64,000 nucleotides of DNA from Syngnathus acus (Eukaryota; Chordata; Actinopteri; Syngnathiformes; Syngnathidae). Positions 50,388 to 62,394 of the stretch are shown piece after piece (positions within the stretch are counted from its first letter, which is position 1; each line of letters starts with the position of its first letter). A program made the position numbers and the translations under genes. The stretch spans positions 11,256,967-11,320,966 of the forward strand of contig NC_051091.1 of NCBI RefSeq assembly GCF_901709675.1. The letters are read 5' to 3'. Below the pieces are notes generated by a model. The model was not told where the DNA came from. It did no database searches and saw only the letters and a program-made list of their open reading frames with translations.

Positions 50388-53300
50388 CTAGCCGTCCTGC
50401 ATGACCTCGCCCGGGCCTTTAATTAGGCGTTTGAGTCCCCTCTTGCCTGCGGGGCCGCGTGGTTTGGCAAAAGCCTGCTTGAAAGCATGCTGCTTGGGAT
50501 GGACCTCTTCGTACAGAAACCCCTCTGTCAACTCATCTCCGCTGTCGATTTCCAACTAAATAGAGAAAAGGAAAATATAATGCATTTGCCGCGCTGCACT
50601 TTGCGTGGCTTGTTTGTAAAATCCTTCACAAAATTGCAAGGCACGTTATGTTTCTTAGAGCTTCAAATTCTTTGAAAAGGAAAAATGCAGAGCATGTGAC
50701 CTCAGCGTCCTCAAAGGAATTTTATCCTTCAGTTGCTCAATTGAATTTTCTATCCATGTACTTTTACCTTTTTAGCAACCTGCAGTCGATAATCTCTCTC
50801 CACGTCCTCCAAGAGTCGACTCTTGCAGCTAGAGTAGAGCATTCTCTCTTTAATGTTGCAGTTGTATCCAGGCATGGAGTAGATGAAAACTAACAAAACA
50901 GGATGGCAGACATTTAACTGACACAAAAGCTCAAACCATCACTTCGGTTACCTTCTTTGCCTTTTCGCATATATTTTTTATTTATAAAATGTGATTAAGA
51001 GTCGGTAAGACAAAGCAAGGCAGCTAATAGGTGTGCTTCAGAAGATTTGTAGAACTTTAAAATGTGTCAAACTCTTAAATAGCCCTGTGATCAACTGGTG
51101 TTCTTTTCCTGACATTTGCATTTTATGTGCGAATTTAAATGGGCAAACAATGACACATGATGCCGCAAGTCATTATGATGTGGCTTGACCCATGGATAAA
51201 GGATGCCCTTTGTAATAATGTACTTTTGAATCTTATGATTCTCCTGAATTGCGTCCCACGATCAATTCGAAGAAGCCACGAGTGGTGTTTGAATAAAGGT
51301 GTATTGTATTGTATGTACATCAATCCATTTTGTACACTGATCGTCCTTGTGAGCGTCATCACGGCTCAACTGACTTTGAAACAAGGTACACTCTGTACTG
51401 CTCGCAGGGCGTACAAATACTGTCCACTCACATCCACAATTTTAGACAATTTAGACTCCAGTGCCAGAGCCAAGATTCAAACCCAGATCCTCAGAACAGT
51501 AACGCTGACATGCTAAAACGACATGATCGCCGTGCTGCTTGTGGTTTAGGATAGAATAGAATAGAATGCCCTTTATTGTCATTTTACAACGAAATTTGGA
51601 TAAATAAATAAAGAAAAACAATTTCTCCGAAATCAAATTACTGCTAGTTTGTCTCATCCTCCTTGGCTATTTTAGACGGCTGGTCTCGTCTGACTTCTGC
51701 TGCTAAATATATAAGCCTGTTGTCAGGGGGGTTCACACGGAGAGACATTCCATCTAAATACAAATGAAGCATGAGACTCAATAATGGCGTACCAATGGTT
51801 TCGAGGTAGTCGCCTTCATGGGAGTGTTTGTAGAGGAAGAAGTGATATCTTGGTGTGTCTTTAGGAACCCGGCAGGGTAAATCCCGCGTCTCCGTCTGGT
51901 GGGAATGAACCAGTTCAATGGTCTCCCGCTCCACATCTAGTTTCTGACAAAGAGGATGTGGTCATTCATTTTTTTTTACTATTATTATGGCGTTAGAAGT
52001 GGCGGTGGTGTGGTGCAGACCAGCTGTATGTAGTTGATCTGCTTCTGGGCAAGTTGCTGGAGGGCTCGTCTGGCCGTCTCCTGCAGCGGGAAAGCCAGGC
52101 CTTGAAGGGTTTGTGCGTTACTATCCACGCTGTTCTCTGCCGTCACCTGCAGGGGGCAGCAAGCACACGTCTCATCTTACTAATAATGTTACCAAAGAAC
52201 AGATTTAGGTCAAATTCAAGGAAAGGCTAAAATGAATCTGGTGTGATGATATCATGAAAATGTTTGGGAAAGATAATGATAAACATACCTGTTTGACTCT
52301 GCCCTGTAAAAACAATCAGAGCGGAACGTTAGCTATTAGAATGATTCACTCAAACAGCATTCATAGGGTGCCTTGCAAAAGTATCCACACCCCTTTGACT
52401 TTGTTCACATTTGGTTTCAGTCAAACTGAATTGTATGAATACTTTAGTGATGGCAGAAACACCAAAGTGATTTTGCCATCTCACCTCAGTGAGCTTGATC
52501 CTCTGCAGCTCCTGCTCAGCTAGTGTGAGCGGGGCAGGACCGCAGCATGACGATACATGACGCTGGTAGCCCGACAGGCAGACGTCTTCCTATGGGGAGG
52601 GCAGGCAAGAGATACAGTCGAACGAGCTACTTTTAAACACACCTCACTGCTGCATGCTGCCAACCAAATTGACTCTGACCTCCAGTGTTCCAAAAATCTC
52701 ATACTTCACGTGGCCACCACCAAACTCCTTTTTGATCATGGCACGGGTAGCAGCATACAGCATCTTGTCTTTGACCTGGAGACAGCAAACAAGCAGGGAC
52801 TCTAAATTACAGGTTTTTAGATCAAATAGAAAAAGAGCTATTCAAAAATATTTGGAATCGACAAAGTAAAACATTGTGTTCTACTTTTATTTTGCTTTGA
52901 AATAGCTTTCTATCCCTAAATTACACAACTTTGATTTTTGACAATTCTTTAAAAGCAAAAACGTCACTAGTGTTCGACAAAATAGACGGCATGGTTGGAA
53001 CTGAAGTGACCAAGACCTACGTACATACGGGACCATATTTACATCTGTAAAAACTGCGACATGTGACGTTGAGTTTTGTGTGTGTATGCGTGTCATGCCA
53101 TTGACACATTCTGTTTACATTTGAAGTTTTGTTTTTGTAATGAGAACAATTATCATAAAATTACAATTTTAAGATTATAGGCTCAAGTATTGTAAGATTA
53201 GCACTTTTATATATAAAGTGGAGTTTTAGTTGAGCTAATCTGAGTCATCACAGTAAGGAAAAACTCCACTTGGCATTGGTCACATCAGTGAATGTTTTTT

Positions 53301-55224
53301 TATTCCAATGTTTTTAGTCATACAATGTGTTAATTTATTAGAAAGAGTCCCTTTAGATCGTGTAACGTCCCACCGTATCAATAATTCATAGTGGCGGCTC
53401 CAAATGAGGATATCTTTGAATTCATATTGCCAAGAGCCAAGACAGCTTGTGATGCAGTCAGCTGCTTGTTGTTGTGCTGACACTCTAAAGTGTCGCGTGA
53501 CAGACACAGAACAGTGTGACCTATGCTATGCTATGCTATGCTATGCTATGCTATGCTATGCTATGCTATGCTATGCTATGCTATGCGGCAAAGGGACATT
53601 ACCTTTACTGGCAGATAGAATGTAGCCTGTGAATTAAGTTTTGTGTACAACCCTTGTAAATTTCTATCAGACTGCTCTTGTCAGTGTGTTGATCGTAAAG
53701 GTGATGACCATTGTGACATACGGAAGACTGATCAGGTGACCAGGATAGGAAGAGCCACTCAAAGCCCAGTGCATTGTGGGAGTCCAGGCGGTAGAGCACA
53801 TAGCAGGGCTCCTGTCGGTCCAGCAGAGGTAGGAGGAAGTGGTCGTAGTCCTGGTCCCATCTCTGCTCTGGTTCCCTGTAGGCCCCCAGCACCAGCTGTT
53901 CTGAAAGTCAACCCAGGCAAACATCACATACCTTGCGTTACGACACATACCAGTGGGATGACGTTATGTTTAGCTTCTTTAGTACACAATTTTATTTCTC
54001 CCTCCCTCTCTTACCCTGTCTGTCTCTGATTGCTACCTAGCTAATTACCTAGCTTGGCTTTGCTAACTTGTCTCCTGCACACAGCTGCTATTCTGAGGGA
54101 CAACACATTAGAGATGTGACAATACCAGCTTTAAGTATCAAAAGAATGCCGATTTTGTTGGGTCATTGGTGCCCTTATCCCTGCTTTAGATTGCACAAGT
54201 GTCAATCATGAGTCAGGGATGGAAAAAAACTCTTGAATGATTGCATGTCAGTAGAAAATGGTTCACATGACACACCCAAATAAAAGTTAAAGCAGTCGTG
54301 TCACCGATGTTAAAAGGGACTCGTACACAAAAGCAAGTCATGAGTGAGAGTCAGATGCACACACTACATGAATAACAACACTGGCCTCGCTGACCGCTTT
54401 TTCCACTTCACACTTCAGCAGCTCCCTTCAAATCTTTTATCCCCCTCCCTTTCCTTCCCTTCTCTAAATCGTTCGGGGGGTTTTTTCTTAGAAATGTTGG
54501 TTCCAACCGCCTTCAGTGCAGGCAGATAACATCGGCTGTTGTTCTTTTTCCTGAAAACCAACCCATTTTGAAATTACCAGCAAGACTATTATAGCACTGC
54601 TGTAATCAAGGCACCATGGAACTGATGCTTTAGTGAAGCCTATTCTATTTATTGCTCTGTTTTACTAATATGGATATTAGTAAAAATTTTATTATAAGGC
54701 TGCCCTAGTATATTGTATATTGTGTACTATGTCTTGTCACCGTGGGATAGTGGGAACGTAATTTTGATTTGTTTGTGTGTCTTGGCATGTGAAGAAATTG
54801 ACAATAAAGCAGACTTTGACTTTCTTTTAAATGTCATGTAAAAGCAAAGGAATGTTGTTTGACTTTGGGCTTGGTGCCTTATAGCCAGGGGTCACCACAT
54901 GATGGTTCATATTTATATATTCAAATGCTCATATGACCCACCATGTTTTTTAAATTGACAGTTCATGATTGTGGAATCTGGACTCCTAAAATGCAAAATT
55001 GGTGATTGTAAAGATTCCAAGAGGGCCCAATGACAAGGATATAAAACCAACAACTGCAGCAAAGCAAATGAAACATAACCAACATAGAACATTCACTCCA
55101 GGGGTGTGTTGTCGTGGGGCCACTCACCATCTTGTATTCGCACCTTAATGAGGCGCAGCGCTCCCCCTCTCGCCCGGGCCAGAAACTCCCTCAGCTCTGG
55201 CGTCACCACCAGGGCTAGAAACAT
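50388..55224 (-). CDS. twf2: TWF2, twinfilin (ADF-H actin-binding protein)
   Basis: Twinfilin has two ADF-homology domains; it binds ADP-actin monomers and capping protein and controls filament barbed ends. Exons: 55214-55128 (possibly from an ATG at 55224), 53900-53722, 52775-52680, 52589-52485, 52146-52021, 51943-51793, 50889-50768, 50555-50388. The first ADF-H domain shows [15 protein letters not shown] and [19 protein letters not shown]; the second shows [40 protein letters not shown] and [13 protein letters not shown], and the tail KRLIKGPGE matches the family. The usual first exon encoding a HQTGI-type start was not found; an in-frame ATG just before 55214 would give about 347 residues (human 349) with an unusual start. 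A 15-nt in-phase candidate microexon (52303-52289) is not needed by alignment. TWF2 was chosen over TWF1 on neighbours and sequence feel. Confidence 0.92.
51552..51605 (-). mobile_element. LINE 3' tail in TWF2 intron
   Basis: Read on the minus strand, AAATTTCGTTGTAAAATGAC, then AATAAAGGGC and repeats of ATTCT: the 3' end of a LINE of the type also seen at 13945-13996. Only the extreme tail remains. Confidence 0.65.
52368..52425. mobile_element. solo Tc1-like terminal repeat in TWF2 intron
   Basis: The sequence GGTGCCTTGCAAAAGTATCC and the following CACCCCTTTGACTTTG resemble the terminal repeat of fish Tc1 elements (compare CAGTGCCTTGCGAAAGTATT at 22034). No partner end or transposase is visible nearby. 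Confidence 0.6.
53518..53586. repeat. (CTATG)n pentanucleotide microsatellite
   Basis: About thirteen perfect repeats of CTATG, in a TWF2 intron. The perfection of the array suggests it is young and probably length-variable between individuals. Confidence 0.95.
54735..54826 (+). mobile_element. LINE 3' end in TWF2 intron
   Basis: It contains ACCGTGGGATAGTGGGAACG and ends GACAATAAAGCAGACTTTGA, the same terminus found inverted at 8401, 9006 and 40905. About 90 bp remain, strongly 5' truncated. Confidence 0.85.
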
Positions 55225-56069
55225 GGCGACTCAAGCAGTCGTAAGCAAGCAGCAGAGTGATCCTCCTTTTGCAGGCCCCAAGAAATGGTCTCTCCAAGTC
55301 CCAAGAAAGTTAAAAACTATTTACTGCGATTTACTTGGCCAAGTTGAAAATGTCAAAGTAGTGTAGAGCTGTAAGGGGCATCAGGGACCGTATGGGTGTG
55401 CGAGATAGGACATCGCTCAAGCAACTGGGACAGTATCGTGTGCACACAGATGGGGAACATGATCTGACTACCAAATTTAGCTCCCACTGACAAGTCCACT
55501 CTTGGTGCTGACCTGTAGGAAAAAAAAAAAAAAAAAGCACCCAACACCACAAGTGGGGGGGCAGGTCATGTAGTACATGTAAAATCACAAGCTTTTCCAT
55601 TAGAAATATTGTGTTTTTGAACCAAATTTAAAAACATTGGGATGTATAATTGCTTACATAATTACCAATGTTCACGATTGTTTTTATCTTCATTTCTGTG
55701 TAGTCAGTCAGTCATCCAGGTCATTATAATTTATAATGGTTGACTCAAGGGCAAAGGATTCTTGTTAAAATGTGTTGTTTTTAGTTATTGTCAGATAAAC
55801 ATGAATATGACTTTAGCAACTGCTTTATGGCCGATGTTGATGACATCACTGTTAGCTGGAGGCAAAAGAAGGGAAGCCAGCAGTAAACACCACTAATTTT
55901 TTCTACAAAATGTCATTTTGTTGTGTTCTAGTAACCAAAACTGTAAAAAAAAAAAGAAATTGTGAATTATATCATACCCCATCATCTGCCGCCAGTCATG
56001 AAATGTTAAAATTGAGCAGCAGAAATGTAGGAAAAGTAAACAAACACCCAAGAATTACCAAGATAAGTT

Positions 56070-56075
56070 TTTAAT
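56070..56075 (-). promoter_or_regulatory. WDR82 poly(A) signal candidate
   Basis: ATTAAA on the minus strand about 120 nt past the WDR82 stop codon. It is the common variant of the canonical hexamer; usage is inferred. Confidence 0.45.
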
Positions 56076-56193
56076 ATAAAATAAAAAATATACATAATAA
56101 AAATGGACACATTCTACTTCTGCACACAACATATTTACAAGTTATTGGATCACAAAGACAGGATGAGATGCCGCCCCCTGTTGGCCGCACACT

Positions 56194-58860
56194 TCAGTCG
56201 TCAATGGTAGGAAGCCAGAACGCCTAAAAAGACAAGCGTATATAATTCAAAAAGACACATTTGTATTTTCCGAGCATTCAAAACGTGTTATGAAATTTGC
56301 CCCAAAGGTGCACATCACACTTAATCGTTTTGCCTCCAGTCTGTTGAGAACAAACAAACTAGTATTGCTTCTGCCATGCATTGCTAATGTACCACAACAC
56401 ATACGATGGCGCGGCTCTCGCTCACCATGTTGGAGCAGGCGCTGGCGAACGTCATGAATTTGGGGTTGAACTGGAGGCATGTGATGGGCCCCGTGTGCTT
56501 TCCGTCTAGTACAGCCACCTTCAAGCCGCTCTCGGCGTTCCACATGTGGATCTTGCCGTCCTCAGAACCTGCGTTACAAACAATTTCAAATACGAGCCCA
56601 GCCAGAAACAACACCTAAACTGCAAGGAAGAGTAGGCAAATGATGAAAAGATTTGTAAAATATTACTTTATGAGCAAATGTTGGCACAGTGTGTTTTTAT
56701 TCAATTTGAATGCTGTCATCAATTACGCTCTCATGCACCATTTTTGCAGGATTTCTGTGTGGAAGGGGCTGCACAGTTGAACTTACCGATGACGACGAAC
56801 TGAGAGTCGGGTGTGAACGAGGCTTCCAGAGTGACCCCTTTATTGTTGTTGTATCCCTGCAGGTAGAGAAACACAACACTTAGTGACGCTGATCACTTCG
56901 GAGTCTGTAAAGTACAACCACAATAATGAACTGATTGGAATTGTTCCACCAGTGGCTCTCTGACAGCTTGTTTTCATCCATCTCACCCCGAAGGAATGCA
57001 GCACGGCCCCTTTAAACGCATCGAGGATGCGGAGGGCGCCGCCGTTGGTGGAGAGGAGAATGAGTTTCCCGTCGTTGCTGAACTTGAGTCCCGTCCACTC
57101 GCACGTCCTGTCATACTGCAGCTTGAAGGTCGCGAAAGGACCCTGCCAACCGAGGGTAAAGGCCCAGTGTGAAGCTGCCCGACGTCGCCGCATTGTCGTG
57201 TGCTCACCTTGTCAAATGACCGCAGATCGTAAAGCTTCACCATTTCTGAATTGATGCCTGCTGCAAAAATGAGGCCCTCCGGATCGAACGAGCATACCGG
57301 CTTCCCTTGAAGGTGCATGAGACCCTGCATGTGATGACAGGTGGGTGAGACGGTACTTTAAAGGGGACACAATAGAAAAAGGTGACTTCTAAAAGCATTT
57401 ATACAGTTGTGCCATTTTAATTAGTGCAGCCCTATGGGAAATGTTTGAAATTTTCCCCAAAACAATATGCACAACACATCTGGATTACCTGGCAGTTAGG
57501 CGAGCGCAGATCCCACAGTCTTATGGTTTTATCCAAGGATCCGGAAATGAAGGTGTCATCCACGGGAGACATTGACAGCGAAGTCACTCTGAACACAACA
57601 GTCAAGTGGATTAAGTCAATGTGCCCGAAAGGAAGGAGGGGAGAAAAAAAAAAAGACACGACTATCGGTTCCCACCTTTTATTGTGGCCTGGGAAATAGC
57701 GGATGTATTTATTGTCGTGAAGGGACAAGTATCTGATTGTATCTTTGGGGATGAAAATGGAAAAACATTGGTGACATAGGTCATTACATCATCCATGACA
57801 CATTTAAGGAACAAAATCAAACTCGAGCAGTGGTGATGAGTGCGCTCGGACATGGGCAAGGCAGTCATTTGTACAGTTAGCTCCAGTGTGGGGCACAATC
57901 ATAGGCCCAAAAACTGTACAAACAACTACCTCAGACCAGAGCGAGCAATCTTGTGGCGAGCATCCTGGAGACACACTCTTACATCTACCTTCCACAAATT
58001 GCGGCTACCAGATGATACCTTTGAATGGCCTTCATGTTTCCATTTATTAAAGAAAGAGGTGGCTGTCATTTATGAGGATATATGGTATATGTTCACCATT
58101 AGCATGTCTGAATAAAAAACTCTTGAAAAACTCTTGAATCTTATAAGCAACACTTCATGAAAAGAAAGAAAAAACACACTAAAGACATTTGGCTTCAACA
58201 TACCATCGATTTTGTTGGAACTGTAGACCACTGTGTTGGCTGCATGTGTGTACCTGATCAAATCCACTCCATACTTTTTACTGTAGAGAGTCCTCTTGGG
58301 TCTGGAAACACATTTTAGAAAGATTATTATAATGGAAGGGTTAGGGGGGGAACTAGAGGCTGCAACAGTTCAATTAGGGTGAGAGACCTTAAGATTAAGC
58401 ACTTAAAGACAATCACTACTGCACACAATGTTCTGTACATAATGTAGAAAATGACAAAGCATAAGACAACAAAAAGGTGACACACTGGGCTGATCGTAAA
58501 CAATCTCATTTGACTCAATCAAAGGAGGGATTCGAACCAGAGCTTCACAATGTGTGGCAAAAGAGATAACCACTAATATCCAAGAACTACAATAACTCAT
58601 TGGATGATTTAAAAAATAAAAAAATACTATGACCAACCTCGCCAGTTACTGCTAACTAGCTTTAGCACGTCAGCTACCAAAACACCCAGTCTTACTTACT
58701 TCCCCTCCTGACAGTCGTACAACACGAGCGAATCGTCATCGCTGCTCGATATAATCGACTCTCCATTGGAGCTGAAGTCGAAGCAGTTGATCTTGTCAGT
58801 GTTCTCCCGGAAAACCTTTGCCACCCTGAAGCTCCGCAGCACATTGTCCGTCAGCTTCAT
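56194..58860 (-). CDS. wdr82: WDR82, SETD1/PNUTS complex WD40 protein
   Basis: WDR82 is a WD40 propeller that links the SETD1A/B histone H3K4 methyltransferases and the PNUTS-PP1 phosphatase to RNA polymerase II. Nine in-phase exons: 58860-58700, 58301-58204, 57742-57676, 57588-57489, 57324-57208, 57142-56987, 56856-56787, 56568-56426, 56223-56194, predicting 313 residues, the same as human. Landmarks: start [81 protein letters not shown], and the C-terminus FWLPTIDD. Repeats of about 40 residues ending in WD-like dipeptides are evident. The last exon holds only the final nine residues. Confidence 0.97.
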
Positions 58861-59670
58861 GGCGGCCTCGCTCTCTCTCTATAGCTGTGTCCTGAGAGGG
58901 GCTTCCACAGACCGCTTTATACAAACTTCTGAATACACTTTGCTTCTAAAATATACTATGAGGTCCGTAAGAGCGATAACCGTCGTTTTCGACAACAATT
59001 AAGGCGCGATATTAGTTTTTGCAACGCTACCATTACTTGATTCAACCCCCGCGTAATGTCGGCGTCGCGCATGCGCGGCTGGCGCCAAGCGACAGCTCGA
59101 AACTACGTGATTTCGGTGTATCGCGAGATTGACGTACTGTCGCTCGCGTAGTGTTGTTTTGCGCCACATAACCACAATCTGTTAACAGTATATCATAATC
59201 GTGACCCTAATGTCATCATATTGACTATACGTCATTTTTTTCCTGCACCAAGTAGCTGTAGCTCTTTATTTTTTTCCCCTGCCCTCTGCTCCTTCTTATG
59301 ACGTCACGTCTCTAACCTTTGTCAGCCAATGGGTGGGCAAATAGTTTATTCTCTCAGCCAATAGCAATGCATTCCAATTTTAAAGGTTCGGAAGCGAGGG
59401 ACTTTTGAAATTAAACAAACGACTGGGGGCTACCTTTGCGGCCGTCGTCGTTCCTGACTCCAGATTGTACTTTTTAGGAAGGAAAAAAAAAAAAAAGATT
59501 ATTATTATTATGGACGAGTGCTAATACTGTCCTGGGTTTCGAAACGTTGGAAGTAAAATCAATTTCTGTGACTTTGTCGCTTGTACCCTTACATTTGCTG
59601 CAGGGGCACTTTACTGTAACGTTAGCTAGGTTAACGTTGCCTACCATCGCCGTAAAATTTCACACTTTTT
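58861..59670. promoter_or_regulatory. divergent WDR82/AURKA promoter region
   Basis: On the WDR82 side there is a perfect 12-bp palindrome CGCGCATGCGCG (59066-59077, NRF1-like) and TCGCGAGA (59121-59128, the core bound by BANP). On the AURKA side lie a CRE TGACGTCA (59299-59306), CCAAT boxes at 59326-59330, 59358-59362 and 59374-59378, and a TTTGAA CHR element at 59404-59409. An AURKA 5' untranslated exon appears to end at 59671 before GTAAGT. Confidence 0.7.
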
Positions 59671-59909
59671 GGTAAGTTTGACTCTAAGTTAACTTTAAAA
59701 TGCTTACATTTCGCATTCGCGAAAGCCAGTCTTACAAATTTCTCCATTGTGACTGTAAAAGCTTTCTTTATTGTAATTGTGTTGCGCGATGTTATTCGCC
59801 TAAGGCTAGCTGGAAGTCGCTCTTCTTTAAACGACGATGTTCACAATGTGCAAAATAGACGCCCATTATTATTTTATATTACAATATTGATTGTTCCCTC
59901 TATCAGACC

Positions 59910-62394
59910 ATGGAGACAGATACCAGGCTCAAACTACAAAACAATCTGAAGACTGAAAGAACTGAAATTAAGGTAAGTGGCCGCAACAAATTTACATGGT
60001 CTCAACTACAGTTACGCATAGCACTTAAATTCACACCACCAAAATAATCTGTCGTGATTTAAGGGCCTTTTTGGGATCAGATTTACATCAAACTGGCCCG
60101 TCCACATTTGGGGCTCACAGGACTTGAGGCAAGCCTTGTAATTCTATTGTTTCCAGGCTTGGTTTGTCATGTTCTGTTGTCACGAGTGTCTGAAATGGTG
60201 ATCCATTGACATAAAAAATCAGATGCACATTCCTACTCTTGCTCCTTTCAACCTATGTCGCTCTTTCCAGTAGTGCTTGGGCATTTTTTGTTTTTGATTT
60301 TTCATGCAAGCAGGGGTCAAGTTAGTGATTATATGGTGGGGGCCAAGGCAAAGAGAGTTTTGTAGGTCCTTGGAAGAAGCCTGAAGCGATTCCGAAACTT
60401 TATTGGGAAGCGCGAGTGATTTGCTGAGGGGAAAAAAAATCATAAAATGGCTCATAGAAAATAGAATATGGTTAATTGGAAGGGATATCTCAAGACATTT
60501 TTCTTTTTGATGATTCATTGTGTTTTCCTTTCATTCCAGCGAGCTGAGGATGGACCAATGCGTATCCCCGTGTCCCATATGGCCTCTAAACGTCTCGTAG
60601 TCCCATCCCAGCAACCGCAACGCATTCTGACAGTGTCCAATGGGCCTCAGCGCTTAATGCACCCGTTAAAACACAGCAAGTCTGCGCATCACCTCCTCAG
60701 TTCCACCAAGCCTGCACAACCCGAGAATCAGAATGTCAAAACGGCAACGGCAAATCCGCAGCCCAAAGCTCCTGTCCGGCGGAGCCAGCCTATGATGAAT
60801 GAGCCTAAAGTGAACCTGGGGATGACAAAACCTGCTGTTGAAGCCACTGCCACGGAAGCTGCAAAACCTGAGATGCCACAAAGTACGCACATGTCAAATG
60901 TATCCATTAGCTAGCGTAGGTTATTATTGCCATAATATCTACGTTTTGTTTTGTCAGAGGAACCAGCCAAGAAAGATTCTGCAGACACATCGTCATCCAA
61001 GTACATCTTTTTGCATTAACACGCCATGTTTATTTATTGTTGTATGTTGAGACATGTTTGGTTTTGGGGCGGCGCAGGAAGCGTTGGAGTTTGGACAGCT
61101 TTGAAATCGGCCGGCCACTGGGAAAGGGCAAGTTTGGCAACGTCTACCTTGCCAGAGAGCGCCAGACCAAATTCATCCTGGCCCTGAAGGTGCTCTTCAA
61201 AAAGCAGCTGGAGAAGGCGGGCGTGGAGCACCAGCTGAGGAGAGAGGTGGAGATCCAGTCTCATCTCAGGTGAGAGAAAGAAAAAAAAAACAGCGTACAC
61301 ATAGCCTCGTGTGGTGGATTAAAGGTGAAGTTTAAGATGATGATTAAAATGTTCAACACGCGTGGGAGCCGGAAACTACTTTAGAAAAAATATATATGCG
61401 CTTTCAATACCTTATTGCAGGTGGGTCTGGAATGTATTTGTCATGCACTCACTATACAAATGCTTCTGCGCAGGCACCCCAACATCCTACGCCTCTTCGG
61501 CTATTTCCATGACGTTTCCCGTGTGTACCTCATACTCGAATATGCCCCCAAGGGCGAGCTCTTCGGTGAGTTGCAGCGCTGTGGATTTTTCCCCGAAGAT
61601 CGCAGTGCTACGGTAAGTTTTATTTTATTTCAGCATCCAAGACATCCTTGCATGTTTCACTAGCTATGATCACTGTGCCATTCTAGTACATCATGGAGCT
61701 GGCAGATGCCCTGGACTACTGCCATTCGAGGAAGGTGATCCACAGGGACATTAAGCCCGAGAATCTCCTGCTGGGCACCAACGGGGACCTGAAGATCGCC
61801 GACTTCGGTTGGTCCGTCCACACGCCCTCGTCCAGGTGCTCCTTTGTCCATACCTTTGTGAGTGATGCTGCCCTATGACTGACACACACACATCTCTCGT
61901 CCTTCCTTGTGCAGGAGGTCTACTTTATGCGGAACACTGGATTATTTGCCCCCCGAAATGATCGAAGGGAAGACCCACGACGAGAAGGTGGATCTGTGGA
62001 GTCTCGGCGTGCTTTGCTATGAGTTCCTGGTCGGGAAACCACCATTTGAAACCCAATCTTACAAGGACACGTATCGCAGGATATCCAGGGTACGTAAGAC
62101 GTCTGTAGGTTGCGGTCGATAAGGGATAAGGCAGGTCCATATTTGTTTTATGTGTGTGTTATTTAACCTGTGGCATTTTTATCTTTTGCCATCTCTTGTT
62201 TCCCGGTGCAGGTTGAGTACTCGTACCCGTCGCAATCCAGCGTCAGCGAACTGGCCAAAGATTTGATTTCTCGCCTGCTGAAGCACAATCCTGCATACAG
62301 ACTGCCCATAAAAGGGGTTCTGTCTCACCCCTGGGTGGTCCAGAACTCCACCAAGAAGCCCAGCGCCCACGGCATGGAAGAGCTCAGCCACTGA
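59910..62394 (+). CDS. aurka: AURKA, Aurora kinase A
   Basis: Aurora A is a mitotic Ser/Thr kinase acting at centrosomes and spindle poles, activated by TPX2. Coding exons: 59910-59972, 60540-60882, 60958-61000, 61078-61269, 61474-61612, 61687-61835, 61915-62089, 62212-62394, all in phase, predicting 428 residues (human 403). The N-terminal third is low-complexity, Pro/Gln/Lys-rich and poorly conserved, as in the family. The kinase domain shows [18 protein letters not shown], the ATP-binding lysine in [26 protein letters not shown], the activation-loop threonine in [19 protein letters not shown], and [19 protein letters not shown]. The glycine in LFGYFHD, at the position that is Asn in Aurora B, supports AURKA. 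Poly(A) signal candidates are at 62399-62404 and 62688-62693. Confidence 0.95.

Noticed and set aside
57840-58115. Plus-strand open frame in a WDR82 intron
   Set aside because: No domain, no splice context, and antisense to a well-supported gene.
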